DNA of 5,622 nucleotides, taken from the NCBI GenBank assembly GCA_937883885.1, contig CAKZXL010000796.1, positions 1-5,622 of the forward strand, read 5' to 3'. The stretch is from an uncultured Aquincola sp. Lineage in GTDB: Bacteria > Pseudomonadota > Gammaproteobacteria > Burkholderiales > Burkholderiaceae. The position numbers and the translations under genes were made by a program. Position 1 is the first letter of the stretch. Each line of letters starts with the position of its first letter. Of this stretch, positions 1 to 5,622 are shown in pieces. Below the pieces are notes generated by a model that did not search any database, was not told the origin of the DNA, and worked only from the letters and a program-made list of their open reading frames with translations.

Positions 1-992
1 GCCACCGCCGACAGCGGCGAGCCCAGGCCGATGAGGAAGGTGATCAGCCCCAGGTGGCTGATGGTGGAGTAGGCCAGCAGGCCCTTGAGGTCGTGCTGGA
101 AGATGGCCACCCAGGCCGCGAACACCAGCGTGGCCAGGCCGGCGCCGGCCACCAGCCACTCGAACATCGGCGTGCCGCCGATGACCGGGTACAGCCGCGC
201 CAGCAAAAACACGCCGGCCTTGACCATCGTGGCCGAGTGCAGGTAGGCCGAGACCGGCGTGGGCGCGGCCATGGCCTGCGGCAGCCAGAAATGGAAAGGC
301 AGCTGCGCACTCTTGGTGAAGCAGCCCAGCAGCACCAGCACCAGCGCCACCGGGTACAGCGCATGGGCCTGCACCTGCGCGCCGCGGTCCAGCATCTCGG
401 ACAGCTCATAGGTGCCCGCCATCTGCCCCAGCAGCAGCACGCCGGCCAGCAGCGCCAGGCCGCCGCCGCCGGTAATCGCCAGCGCCATGCGGGCGCCGGC
501 CCGCGCCTCGGGCTTGTGGCCCCAATAGCCCACCAGCAGGAAGGAAGAGATGCTGGTCAGCTCCCAGAACACCACCAGCAGCAGCAGGTTGTCGGCCATC
601 ACCACGCCCAGCATGGCGGCCATGAACAGCAGGAACTGCGCGTAGAACTTGCCGGCCGGGTCGTCGGCATGCAGGTACCAGGCGGCATACACCACCACCA
701 GCAGGCCGATGCCGGTGATCAGCCAGACGAATAGCAGCGCCAGCCCGTCGAGCCGAAAGCCCAGCGTCAGGCCGATCTCGGGCAGCCAGGGCTGCTGCCA
801 CAGCAGCGTCTGGCCGGCGAACACCGCCGGCGCCAGCGCGCTGACCATCGCCAGGCAGACCAGCGCCACCGCGCCGGCCAGCAGCGCGGCCGCGCGGCGC
901 CGCGCGGGTGACGGGCCATGGCCCACCCAGGCCACCAGCGGCACGCCCAGCAGCAAGGGCAGCACCACCGCCCACACCAGCAATCCGTTCAT
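1..992 (-). CDS. mrpA: Monovalent cation/H+ antiporter subunit A (Mrp/Mnh/Pha type), N-terminal 330 residues, 3' partial
   Basis: This is an inner-membrane, proton-translocating subunit of the multi-subunit Mrp Na+(K+)/H+ antiporter, related to the NuoL subunit of complex I. The frame is open from the ATG at 992 to the left edge, giving 330 codons plus two bases. The protein is very hydrophobic, with many predicted membrane spans starting at about residues 4-22. Family hallmarks are visible: FWELTSISSFLLVGYW (about 142-157) with E144, matching the conserved TM5 glutamate; FTKSAQLPFHFWLP (about 225-238) with K227, matching the TM7 lysine; HSATMVKAGVFLLAR (about 252-266) with K258; and HDLKGLLAYST with K303. 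The wording of the FWELTSISSFLL block favours MrpA over NuoL or hydrogenase-4 subunits. The start is supported by a good ribosome binding site and by the first membrane span beginning directly after it. Full-length MrpA is much longer (often fused to an MrpB part), so most of the C-terminal half is missing and the other mrp genes would lie further left. It is divergent from the fumarase gene. Confidence 0.9.
   Translation of the reverse strand, partial: MNGLLVWAVVLPLLLGVPLVAWVGHGPSPARRRAAALLAGAVALVCLAMVSALAPAVFAGQTLLWQQPWLPEIGLTLGFRLDGLALLFVWLITGIGLLVVVYAAWYLHADDPAGKFYAQFLLFMAAMLGVVMADNLLLLVVFWELTSISSFLLVGYWGHKPEARAGARMALAITGGGGLALLAGVLLLGQMAGTYELSEMLDRGAQVQAHALYPVALVLVLLGCFTKSAQLPFHFWLPQAMAAPTPVSAYLHSATMVKAGVFLLARLYPVIGGTPMFEWLVAGAGLATLVFAAWVAIFQHDLKGLLAYSTISHLGLITFLIGLGSPLSAV
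890..907. repeat. 18-bp perfect palindrome inside the antiporter gene
   Basis: CCGCGCGGCGCCGCGCGG is its own reverse complement over 18 bases. It lies within the antiporter codons for the basic Arg-rich turn after the first membrane span (about residues 29-34). Its composition follows from consecutive Arg and Ala codons, so a role beyond coding is not supported. Confidence 0.5.
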
Positions 993-1002
993 CTTCTGGG
1001 TG

Positions 1003-1011
1003 CCCTCCTCC
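1003..1011 (-). promoter_or_regulatory. Ribosome binding site of the antiporter gene
   Basis: Read on the minus strand this is GGAGGAGGG, a strong Shine-Dalgarno match ending 10 nt before the ATG at 992. It fixes the antiporter start. There is no other reasonable start codon nearby in that frame. Confidence 0.75.
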
Positions 1012-1062
1012 GGCACAGCGGGGTTCGTGCGCCCTGCGGCGCCGAGGTTCCGTGCGGGCGCC

Positions 1063-1068
1063 GATAAT
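1063..1068 (+). promoter_or_regulatory. Possible -10 element for the fumarase gene
   Basis: GATAAT matches the sigma-70 -10 consensus at five of six positions and is one of the few A/T-rich spots in a very GC-rich intergenic region. Transcription starting a few bases downstream would give a leader of roughly 35 nt before the ATG at 1109. There is no good -35 hexamer 16-18 bp upstream and no extended -10 TG, so the call is weak and rests on position and composition. Confidence 0.25.
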
Positions 1069-1108
1069 CGCCCCTGCCCCATCCGAACACAGTCGCCAGC
1101 AAGCCATC

Positions 1109-2635
1109 ATGACCACGACGATTCGCCAGCAAGACCTGATCGAGAGCGTAGCCGCCGCGCTGCAGTACATCAGCTACTACCACCCGACGGACTACATCGC
1201 CCACCTGGCCCGCGCCTATGAGCGCGAGCAGAGCCCGGCCGCCAAGGACGCGATCGCGCAGATCCTGACCAACTCGAAGATGTGCGCCGAAGGCCGGCGC
1301 CCCATCTGCCAGGACACCGGCATCGTCAACGTCTTCCTCAAGATCGGCATGGACGTGAAGTGGGAAGGCTTTTCCGGCTCCATCGCCGACGCGGTGAACG
1401 CCGGCGTGCGCCAGGGCTACCTGAACCCCGACAACGTGCTGCGCGCCTCGGTGCTGGACGACCCCATCTTCGCGCGCAAGAACACCAAGGACAACACGCC
1501 GGCCGTGGTGCACATGGAAGTGGTGCCCGGCAGCACGGTGGACGTGATCGTCGCGGCCAAGGGCGGCGGCTCGGAGAACAAGAGCAAGATGTACATGCTC
1601 AACCCCAGCGACGACATCGTCGACTGGGTGCTCAAGACGGTGCCCACCATGGGCGCCGGCTGGTGCCCGCCGGGCATGCTGGGCATCGGCGTCGGCGGCA
1701 CCGCCGAGAAGGCCGTGATGATGGCCAAGGAAGCGTTGATGGAAGACATCGACATGTACGAGCTGCTGCAGCGCGGCCCCAGCAACAAGCTGGAAGAACT
1801 GCGCATCGAGCTGTACGAGAAGGTCAACGCACTGGGCATCGGCGCCCAGGGCCTGGGCGGCCTGACCACGGTGCTGGACGTCAAGATCAAGACCTTCCCC
1901 ACCCACGCGGCCAGCAAGCCGATCGCGATGATCCCGAACTGCGCGGCCACCCGCCATGCGCACTTCGTGCTGGACGGCAGCGGCCCCGCCTACCTGGAGC
2001 CGCCCAGCCTGGACCTGTGGCCCGACGTGAAGTGGCAGCCCGACTACAACAAGAGCAAGCAGGTCGACCTGAACACGCTGACGCCGGCCGAAGTGGCCAG
2101 CTGGAAGCCGGGCGACACGCTGCTGCTCAGCGGCAAGCTGCTGACCGGCCGCGACGCCGCGCACAAGCGCATCCAGGACATGCTGGCCAAGGGTGAGCCG
2201 CTGCCGGTCGACTTCACCAACCGCGTCATCTACTACGTGGGCCCGGTCGATCCGGTGCGCGACGAAGTGGTGGGCCCGGCCGGCCCGACCACCGCCACCC
2301 GCATGGACAAGTTCACCGACATGATGCTGGACAAGACCGGCCTGATCGCGATGGTGGGCAAGGCCGAGCGCGGCCCGGTGGCCATCGATTCCATCAAGCG
2401 CCACAACAGCGCCTACCTGATGGCCGTCGGCGGCGCCGCCTACCTGGTGGCCAAGGCCATCAAGGGCGCGCAGGTGGTGGGCTTTGCCGACCTGGGCATG
2501 GAAGCCATCTACGAGTTCGACGTCAAGGACATGCCGGTGACCGTGGCCGTCGACGCCACCGGCACCAGCGTGCACCAGACCGGCCCGAAGGAGTGGCAGG
2601 CCAAGATCGGGAAGATCCCCGTTTCGGTGGTGTGA
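1109..2635 (+). CDS. fumA: Fumarate hydratase, class I (4Fe-4S, oxygen-sensitive type)
   Basis: This enzyme catalyses the reversible hydration of fumarate to (S)-malate in the TCA cycle, in the cytoplasm. The 508-aa product has the usual two-part class I layout: an N-terminal fumarase/tartrate-dehydratase alpha-like domain (about 10-285) and a C-terminal beta-like domain (about 290-505). Three cysteines that should ligate the 4Fe-4S cluster are C67 (in ICQDTG), C186 (GWCPPG) and C278 (PNCAATRH). Their spacing (119 and 92 residues) closely matches what I recall for Leishmania fumarase (119 and 94). By the same spacing, D69, H266, R348, T394, R398 and K418 correspond to its active-site residues. 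The frame stays open upstream to 908, but that stretch lies inside the antiporter gene and reads as low-complexity Pro/Ala/Arg; the ATG at 1109 begins the family-like MTTTIRQQDL. No strong Shine-Dalgarno precedes this ATG. It is unrelated in sequence to class II FumC. The exact symbol (fumA versus fumB) is a naming convention. Confidence 0.96.
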   Translation: MTTTIRQQDLIESVAAALQYISYYHPTDYIAHLARAYEREQSPAAKDAIAQILTNSKMCAEGRRPICQDTGIVNVFLKIGMDVKWEGFSGSIADAVNAGVRQGYLNPDNVLRASVLDDPIFARKNTKDNTPAVVHMEVVPGSTVDVIVAAKGGGSENKSKMYMLNPSDDIVDWVLKTVPTMGAGWCPPGMLGIGVGGTAEKAVMMAKEALMEDIDMYELLQRGPSNKLEELRIELYEKVNALGIGAQGLGGLTTVLDVKIKTFPTHAASKPIAMIPNCAATRHAHFVLDGSGPAYLEPPSLDLWPDVKWQPDYNKSKQVDLNTLTPAEVASWKPGDTLLLSGKLLTGRDAAHKRIQDMLAKGEPLPVDFTNRVIYYVGPVDPVRDEVVGPAGPTTATRMDKFTDMMLDKTGLIAMVGKAERGPVAIDSIKRHNSAYLMAVGGAAYLVAKAIKGAQVVGFADLGMEAIYEFDVKDMPVTVAVDATGTSVHQTGPKEWQAKIGKIPVSVV

Positions 2636-2665
2636 TCCACCACGGGCCGCCCGACCCCAGCAGCC

Positions 2666-2671
2666 AAGGAG
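2666..2671 (+). promoter_or_regulatory. Ribosome binding site of the antitoxin-like gene
   Basis: AAGGAG lies 7 nt before the ATG at 2679, a near-ideal Shine-Dalgarno and clearly stronger than those of fumarase or the downstream regulator. The 43-bp gap after the fumarase stop shows no terminator hairpin with a T-run, so the pair may be reached by read-through from fumarase. Confidence 0.75.
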
Positions 2672-2678
2672 TCCTGCG

Positions 2679-2921
2679 ATGACCACGGTCCAGATCACCT
2701 TGCCGGACGAGCTGGCGGAGAAGGCGGCCAGCGCCGGCTTGCTGTCGGCCGAGGCGATGGAGGCCATGCTGCGCGAGCAGCTGCGCCGCCGCGCCGGCGA
2801 TGCCTTGCAGGCGATGTGGCAGCGCCAGCCTGCCGATGAGCTCACGCCCGAGATCGAACAGGAGATCGTCGACGAGGTGCGCCAGGTGCGTGCCGAGCGG
2901 CGCCTGCGCGGGGCCCCTTGA
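2679..2921 (+). CDS. Putative antitoxin, ribbon-helix-helix-like N-terminus (partner of PIN toxin)
   Basis: This is a small, charged 80-aa protein. Residues 3-9 (TVQITLP) look like a short beta strand, followed by two helices (about 10-20 and 23-38, the second ending in LREQLRRR). This is the pattern of ribbon-helix-helix DNA-binding antitoxins, which bind their own promoter as dimers. The rest (about 40-78) is acidic then basic and helical, as expected of a toxin-binding tail. It has a strong ribosome binding site, and its TGA stop shares its last base with the ATG of the PIN-domain gene (TGATG), so translation is probably coupled. The antitoxin role is inferred from size, fold pattern and position. 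I cannot assign a named family, and the protein could equally be listed as hypothetical. Confidence 0.72.
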   Translation: MTTVQITLPDELAEKAASAGLLSAEAMEAMLREQLRRRAGDALQAMWQRQPADELTPEIEQEIVDEVRQVRAERRLRGAP

Positions 2922-3385
2922 TGGCCACCTCGCCCTTGGGCGCAGGTCCACCCATCCGTCTTGTGCTCGACACCAATGTGGTGGTGGCGGGCCTGCTATG
3001 GAACGGGCCGCCCAGGCGTGTGATGGAGCTGGCCATCGCTTCTGGCGAAGGACCTGCTGTGGAGCTGTTCAGCAGCGCGGTGCTGCTGGATGAGCTGGCC
3101 CACACGCTGGCCTATCCGAAGTTCGCCGGCCGCATCGCCGGCTTCGGCACCAGCGTAACGGCTCTGGTGACGCACTTCACCGCGCTGGTCACGCTGGTGG
3201 TGCCGGCGAGTGTGCCGCGCGTGGTGGCCAATGACGCGGACGACGACCACGTGATCGCCGCCGCCGTGGCAGCGCGTGCCCAGCTCATCGTCACTGGCGA
3301 TCGCAAGCACCTGCTGCCCATCGGCTCGCACAGAGGAATCGCCATCGTCGAAGCGGCCGACGCGTTGAGCCGCCTCGGCGCCTGA
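2921..3385 (+). CDS. PIN-domain protein, putative toxin component of a toxin-antitoxin system (COG1569-like)
   Basis: PIN domains are Mg2+/Mn2+-dependent ribonucleases; as toxins they cut RNA and halt growth when the antitoxin is lost. The 154-aa product shows the four expected acidic positions: D17 in LVLDTNVVV, E58 in LLDELAHTL, D105/D108 in NDADDDHVIAAA, and D127 in IVTGDRKHLL. The DTN opening, the helix after DExxxTL with YPKF, and the IVTGDRKHLL ending resemble the 'putative toxin component, PIN family' group rather than classical VapC. The chosen ATG overlaps the antitoxin stop by one base; a TTG at 2918 is in frame but less likely. There is no separate Shine-Dalgarno, which fits translational coupling. 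The N-terminus carries about 10 residues more than I would expect before the first strand. Codon use differs from fumarase: I count 27 A/T-ending codons of 154, including AGA, CTA, GTA and GGA. The target RNA is unknown. Confidence 0.85.
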   Translation: MATSPLGAGPPIRLVLDTNVVVAGLLWNGPPRRVMELAIASGEGPAVELFSSAVLLDELAHTLAYPKFAGRIAGFGTSVTALVTHFTALVTLVVPASVPRVVANDADDDHVIAAAVAARAQLIVTGDRKHLLPIGSHRGIAIVEAADALSRLGA

Positions 3386-3416
3386 GCGCTTTCCCGCCCT
3401 GTCGCCACCCGGGCGC

Positions 3417-3442
3417 CGGGCCACAATCTCGGCTTCGGCCCG
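3417..3442. repeat. Inverted repeat CGGGCC-N14-GGCCCG upstream of the regulator gene
   Basis: The two 6-bp arms (3417-3422 and 3437-3442) are perfect reverse complements. They flank a 14-bp spacer containing the A/T-richer bases of the possible -10 element. The repeat ends 15 bp before the regulator ATG. It could be an operator or a leader hairpin, but arms of this composition arise easily by chance in such GC-rich DNA. Confidence 0.4.
3422..3427 (+). promoter_or_regulatory. Possible -10 element for the regulator gene
   Basis: CACAAT matches the sigma-70 -10 consensus at four of six positions. A poor -35 candidate, CTGTCG, lies at 3399-3404 with a 17-bp spacer. If used, the leader would be about 25 nt. 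This is weak evidence, mainly that it is the only A/T-leaning hexamer suitably placed before the ATG at 3458. Confidence 0.2.
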
Positions 3443-3457
3443 CAGTTCAAGCCCGAG

Positions 3458-5622
3458 ATGAGTTTTCCCCGCACCAAGATCCAGCCGCCGCGCCCGCGTG
3501 TGGGGGCCTTGGTCGAGCGTCGCGGGCTGGAAGCGCGGCTGGGCCCCGCGCTGCTCACCCACCGGCTGGTGCTGGTGTGCGCCGCGGCTGGCTACGGCAA
3601 GACGGCTGCGCTCTCGCGGCAGATCGACCGCCTGCCGCCCGGCACCGCCCATGCCTGGGTGGCGGCCGACGAAGGAGACGACCTGCACCGGCTGCTGGCC
3701 TGCCTGGTGGCCGCGCTGGAGCCTTACGACCCGCCCTGGCGCATCGCGCCCGAGGCCGTGGTGGCGCTGGCCGCCTCGGACGACCCGCGCCAGCGCCATG
3801 CCGCAGCGGCCGAGCTGCTGAATGCGCTGGACGCCTGCGAGGTGCCGCACGGCCTCATCGTGCTGGACGACATGCACCGGGTGGACGATGCGGCGGTGTT
3901 CGACTTCATCGACCAGTTGCTCGAGCACCTGGGCCCGCGCTGGACGCTGGTGATTTCCAGCCGCACCGAGCCGCCGCTGTCGCTGGCCCGCCACCGCGTG
4001 CGCGGCGAGCTGGCCGAGTTCAAGCAGGGCGACCTGCAGTTCAGCCGCGACGAGGTGCGCGCGCTGGCCACCGCCACCGGGCTGGACCCCGGCCTGGCCG
4101 ACCGGCTGTGGCAACGCACCGCCGGCTGGGCGGTGGGCCTGCGGCTGGCCGTGAGCGCCGCACGCGAGCCCGGCGGCGCGCTGCGCCGCGCCACCATCGA
4201 CCGCCATGTGTTCGAGTTCTTCGCCACCGAGGTGCTGGAAGAGCTGCCGGTGGCGCTGCGCGACTTCCTGCTGCACACCTCGGTGCTGCCCGAGCTCACG
4301 GCCGCACGCTGCGCCGCCGTCACCGGCCTGCCGCCGGGCACCGCCGCCGCGCTGATGGAAGAGATCGAGCGCCGGGGCCTTTTCGTCAGCGTGCTGGAGG
4401 TGGACGACGACAGCGACGAGCAACCCACGCTGACGCTGAAGCTGCACGACCTGTTCCGCGACGCGCTGGAACACCGGCTGCAGCGCGGCCGGCCGCAGGA
4501 GCTGGCGGCCCTGCTGCAGCGCGCCGCCGCCACCGAGCCCGACCCGATCCGCCGCATCGGCCTGCTGCTGCGCGCCGGCCAGCATGCCGAAGCGGCCGAG
4601 GTGCTGATGGCCCACGGACCGGCCCAGCTGGCCGAAGGCGCGGTGGCCAGCGTGAGCCGGCTGGTGCAGCAGTTTCCGGGCGACTGGGCGCAGCAATCGC
4701 CCGAGCTGCAGCGCGTGCGCGGCCTGGCCGCCTGGGCGCGCTGGGACTTCACCGAGATGCTGGACGCGATGCGCCAGGCCGAGGCCGCCTGCGAAGCCCG
4801 CGGCGACGAAGCCGGCCGCCAGGCCGCCCAGGCCTACCAGGCGCTGGCCCTCAATGCCTTCGGCCGCATGCACGAGGCCGGCCAGCGCCTGAGCGTGCTG
4901 CGGCGCGAGGCGCTGTCGCCCGATGCGCGCATCGTGGTGTTGGTGGCCTGCTCGTGGCATGCGCTGGAGGTGGGCGCGCTGCACCGCGTGGGCCCGGTGC
5001 TGGGTGAGCTGATGGACCTGCTGGAGGGCGACCCGCGCATCGAAAGCTGGTACCACTGCGTGCCGCTGCCGCGCTTCAACGGCCTGCCGGGCACCGCCGG
5101 CCCGCTGCAGCGCTATGCCGACGGCGTGCTGCGCGTGGCCGGCGACATGCCCACGCCGCTGCGCGCCAGCGCGATGGTGCAGCACGGCTGGCGGCTGCTG
5201 TGGCAGGGCCGGCTGGACGAGGCCGAAGAGGCCTGGCAGCGCGGCTGCGCCGATGCCGCCTGGGTGGGCGATCCGGTGAACCTGCGCCACCACCTGCAGG
5301 CGCTGGCCGTGGTGCTGCATGCGGTGCAGGGCCGGCGGGCCCAGGCGCTTGATCTGGCGCGCGCACGGCTGGCCGAGATGCCCGCCGGTTACAGCGCCTG
5401 GGCGCACTGGCAGGTGCAACTGCAGGCCGCCCGCATCGCCGCGCTGGTGGACGAGCTGCCGCTGCTGGCCGCTTGCCTGAGCACACTGCAAGCCCTGCCC
5501 ACGCGCCCCGGCGACCTGGCGGTGCAGGCCGGCACCCGCCTGCTGCCGCCGCTGCGCGGCCACCTGGCGCGGCTGCAGGGCCGCTGGGCCGCGGCCATCG
5601 ACCACTGGCGCGAGGCACTGGC
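3458..5622 (+). CDS. MalT/LuxR-type ATP-dependent transcriptional regulator (STAND ATPase), 3' partial
   Basis: The frame is open from the ATG at 3458 to the right edge: 721 codons plus two bases. The start resembles MalT-family proteins (FPRTKIQPPRPR, then a basic stretch). A P-loop ATPase follows: Walker A A42-T49 (AAAGYGKT), Walker B L133-D138 (LIVLDD, followed by MH), and VISSRTEPPL at about 165-174, with R169 as likely sensor arginine, leading to the family-typical LARHRVRGEL. A winged-helix region contains TAGWAVGLRLA (about 221-231), and KLHDLFRDAL (about 328-337) matches the family's 'HHLF' motif. From about 340 onward the chain is Ala/Leu/Arg-rich paired helices resembling TPR repeats, the likely ligand-sensing region. 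Family members are around 850-950 aa with a C-terminal LuxR helix-turn-helix, expected beyond 5622 but not seen. In the family, ATP and an inducer drive oligomerisation and promoter activation; the inducer here is unknown. No maltose genes are visible, so I withhold the name malT. The ribosome binding site is weak. Confidence 0.88.
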   Translation, partial: MSFPRTKIQPPRPRVGALVERRGLEARLGPALLTHRLVLVCAAAGYGKTAALSRQIDRLPPGTAHAWVAADEGDDLHRLLACLVAALEPYDPPWRIAPEAVVALAASDDPRQRHAAAAELLNALDACEVPHGLIVLDDMHRVDDAAVFDFIDQLLEHLGPRWTLVISSRTEPPLSLARHRVRGELAEFKQGDLQFSRDEVRALATATGLDPGLADRLWQRTAGWAVGLRLAVSAAREPGGALRRATIDRHVFEFFATEVLEELPVALRDFLLHTSVLPELTAARCAAVTGLPPGTAAALMEEIERRGLFVSVLEVDDDSDEQPTLTLKLHDLFRDALEHRLQRGRPQELAALLQRAAATEPDPIRRIGLLLRAGQHAEAAEVLMAHGPAQLAEGAVASVSRLVQQFPGDWAQQSPELQRVRGLAAWARWDFTEMLDAMRQAEAACEARGDEAGRQAAQAYQALALNAFGRMHEAGQRLSVLRREALSPDARIVVLVACSWHALEVGALHRVGPVLGELMDLLEGDPRIESWYHCVPLPRFNGLPGTAGPLQRYADGVLRVAGDMPTPLRASAMVQHGWRLLWQGRLDEAEEAWQRGCADAAWVGDPVNLRHHLQALAVVLHAVQGRRAQALDLARARLAEMPAGYSAWAHWQVQLQAARIAALVDELPLLAACLSTLQALPTRPGDLAVQAGTRLLPPLRGHLARLQGRWAAAIDHWREAL

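Larger units (their letters stand above)
993..1108. other. Divergent intergenic region between antiporter and fumarase genes
   Basis: These 116 bp separate two genes transcribed away from each other, so promoters for both should lie here or overlap the gene starts. On the minus strand I see the antiporter ribosome binding site but no convincing -35/-10 pair. On the plus strand there is one -10-like hexamer (listed separately). No clear operator, riboswitch or terminator was seen. Confidence 0.7.
3386..3457 (+). other. Intergenic gap between PIN toxin and regulator
   Basis: These 72 bp hold two overlapping inverted repeats (a 5-bp stem with a 3-nt loop at 3408-3420 and the 6-bp arms at 3417-3442) and one weak -10-like hexamer. 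Neither hairpin is followed by a T-run, so I do not call a rho-independent terminator. The regulator may have its own promoter here or be read through from the toxin gene. Confidence 0.6.

Noticed and set aside
54..734. 226-codon plus-strand frame opposite the antiporter
   Set aside because: Gln/His/Arg-rich antisense shadow; the minus strand encodes clear Mrp/NuoL membrane motifs.
1064..1069. GATTAT as a minus-strand -10 for the antiporter
   Set aside because: No acceptable -35 at the right distance (TTGCTG is 27 bp away), and it simply overlaps the plus-strand candidate.
908..1108. N-terminal extension of fumarase by 67 codons
   Set aside because: It overlaps the antiporter gene start, is low-complexity Pro/Ala/Arg, and would make the enzyme longer than the class I form expected; the ATG at 1109 gives 508 aa with family-like sequence.
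989..2845. 618-codon open frame on the minus strand opposite fumarase
   Set aside because: It is a mirror of the high third-position GC of fumarase: the translation is His/Val/Gln/Gly-rich with no family resemblance, and it overlaps a gene with complete catalytic residues.
3408..3420. Rho-independent terminator after the toxin gene
   Set aside because: The stem is only 5 bp and no T-run follows it.
3577..5007. 476-codon plus-strand frame within the regulator
   Set aside because: It is out of frame with the MalT-like protein, with an Arg/Ala/Gly/Pro-rich composition and no recognisable motif.
2996..5605. 869-codon open frame on the minus strand opposite the toxin and regulator
   Set aside because: It is dominated by Gln/His/Ala/Arg runs typical of antisense frames in GC-rich DNA, while the plus strand carries clear Walker and helical-repeat motifs.

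Overview
The window is very GC-rich, with strong G/C preference at third codon positions. It reads like a chromosomal segment of a Betaproteobacterium, most likely Burkholderiales of the Rubrivivax/Leptothrix/Ideonella kind. This is an inference from base composition, protein similarity as I remember it, and gene content; no rRNA or other phylogenetic marker is present. Nearly all of the sequence is coding.

Layout: (1) 1-992, minus strand: the N-terminal 330 residues of an Mrp/Pha-type monovalent cation/H+ antiporter subunit A; the gene runs off the left edge. (2) 993-1108: a 116-bp divergent intergenic region holding the antiporter's ribosome binding site and a possible -10 element for the gene to the right. 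(3) 1109-2635, plus strand: a complete class I (4Fe-4S) fumarate hydratase of 508 aa with all three cluster cysteines and the expected active-site residues. (4) 2679-2921 and 2921-3385, plus strand: a two-gene toxin-antitoxin-like module. It consists of an 80-aa protein with a ribbon-helix-helix-like N-terminus and a 154-aa PIN-domain putative ribonuclease; their stop and start codons share one base (TGATG). (5) 3386-3457: a 72-bp gap with a weak promoter-like element inside an inverted repeat. (6) 3458-5622, plus strand: the first 721 residues of a large MalT/LuxR-type ATP-dependent transcriptional regulator (STAND ATPase plus helical repeats). Its C-terminus, where a LuxR-type helix-turn-helix is expected, lies beyond the right edge.

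The antiporter (ion and pH homeostasis) and fumarase (TCA cycle) are ordinary core functions transcribed divergently. The toxin-antitoxin pair sits between fumarase and the regulator, and its toxin gene has visibly more A/T-ending codons than fumarase, which would fit later acquisition. The regulator has no recognisable target genes in view. I found no tRNA, rRNA, CRISPR array, insertion sequence or convincing rho-independent terminator. I do not see a previously undescribed system here; the items most worth a second look are the toxin-antitoxin pair and the orphan regulator with its upstream inverted repeat.
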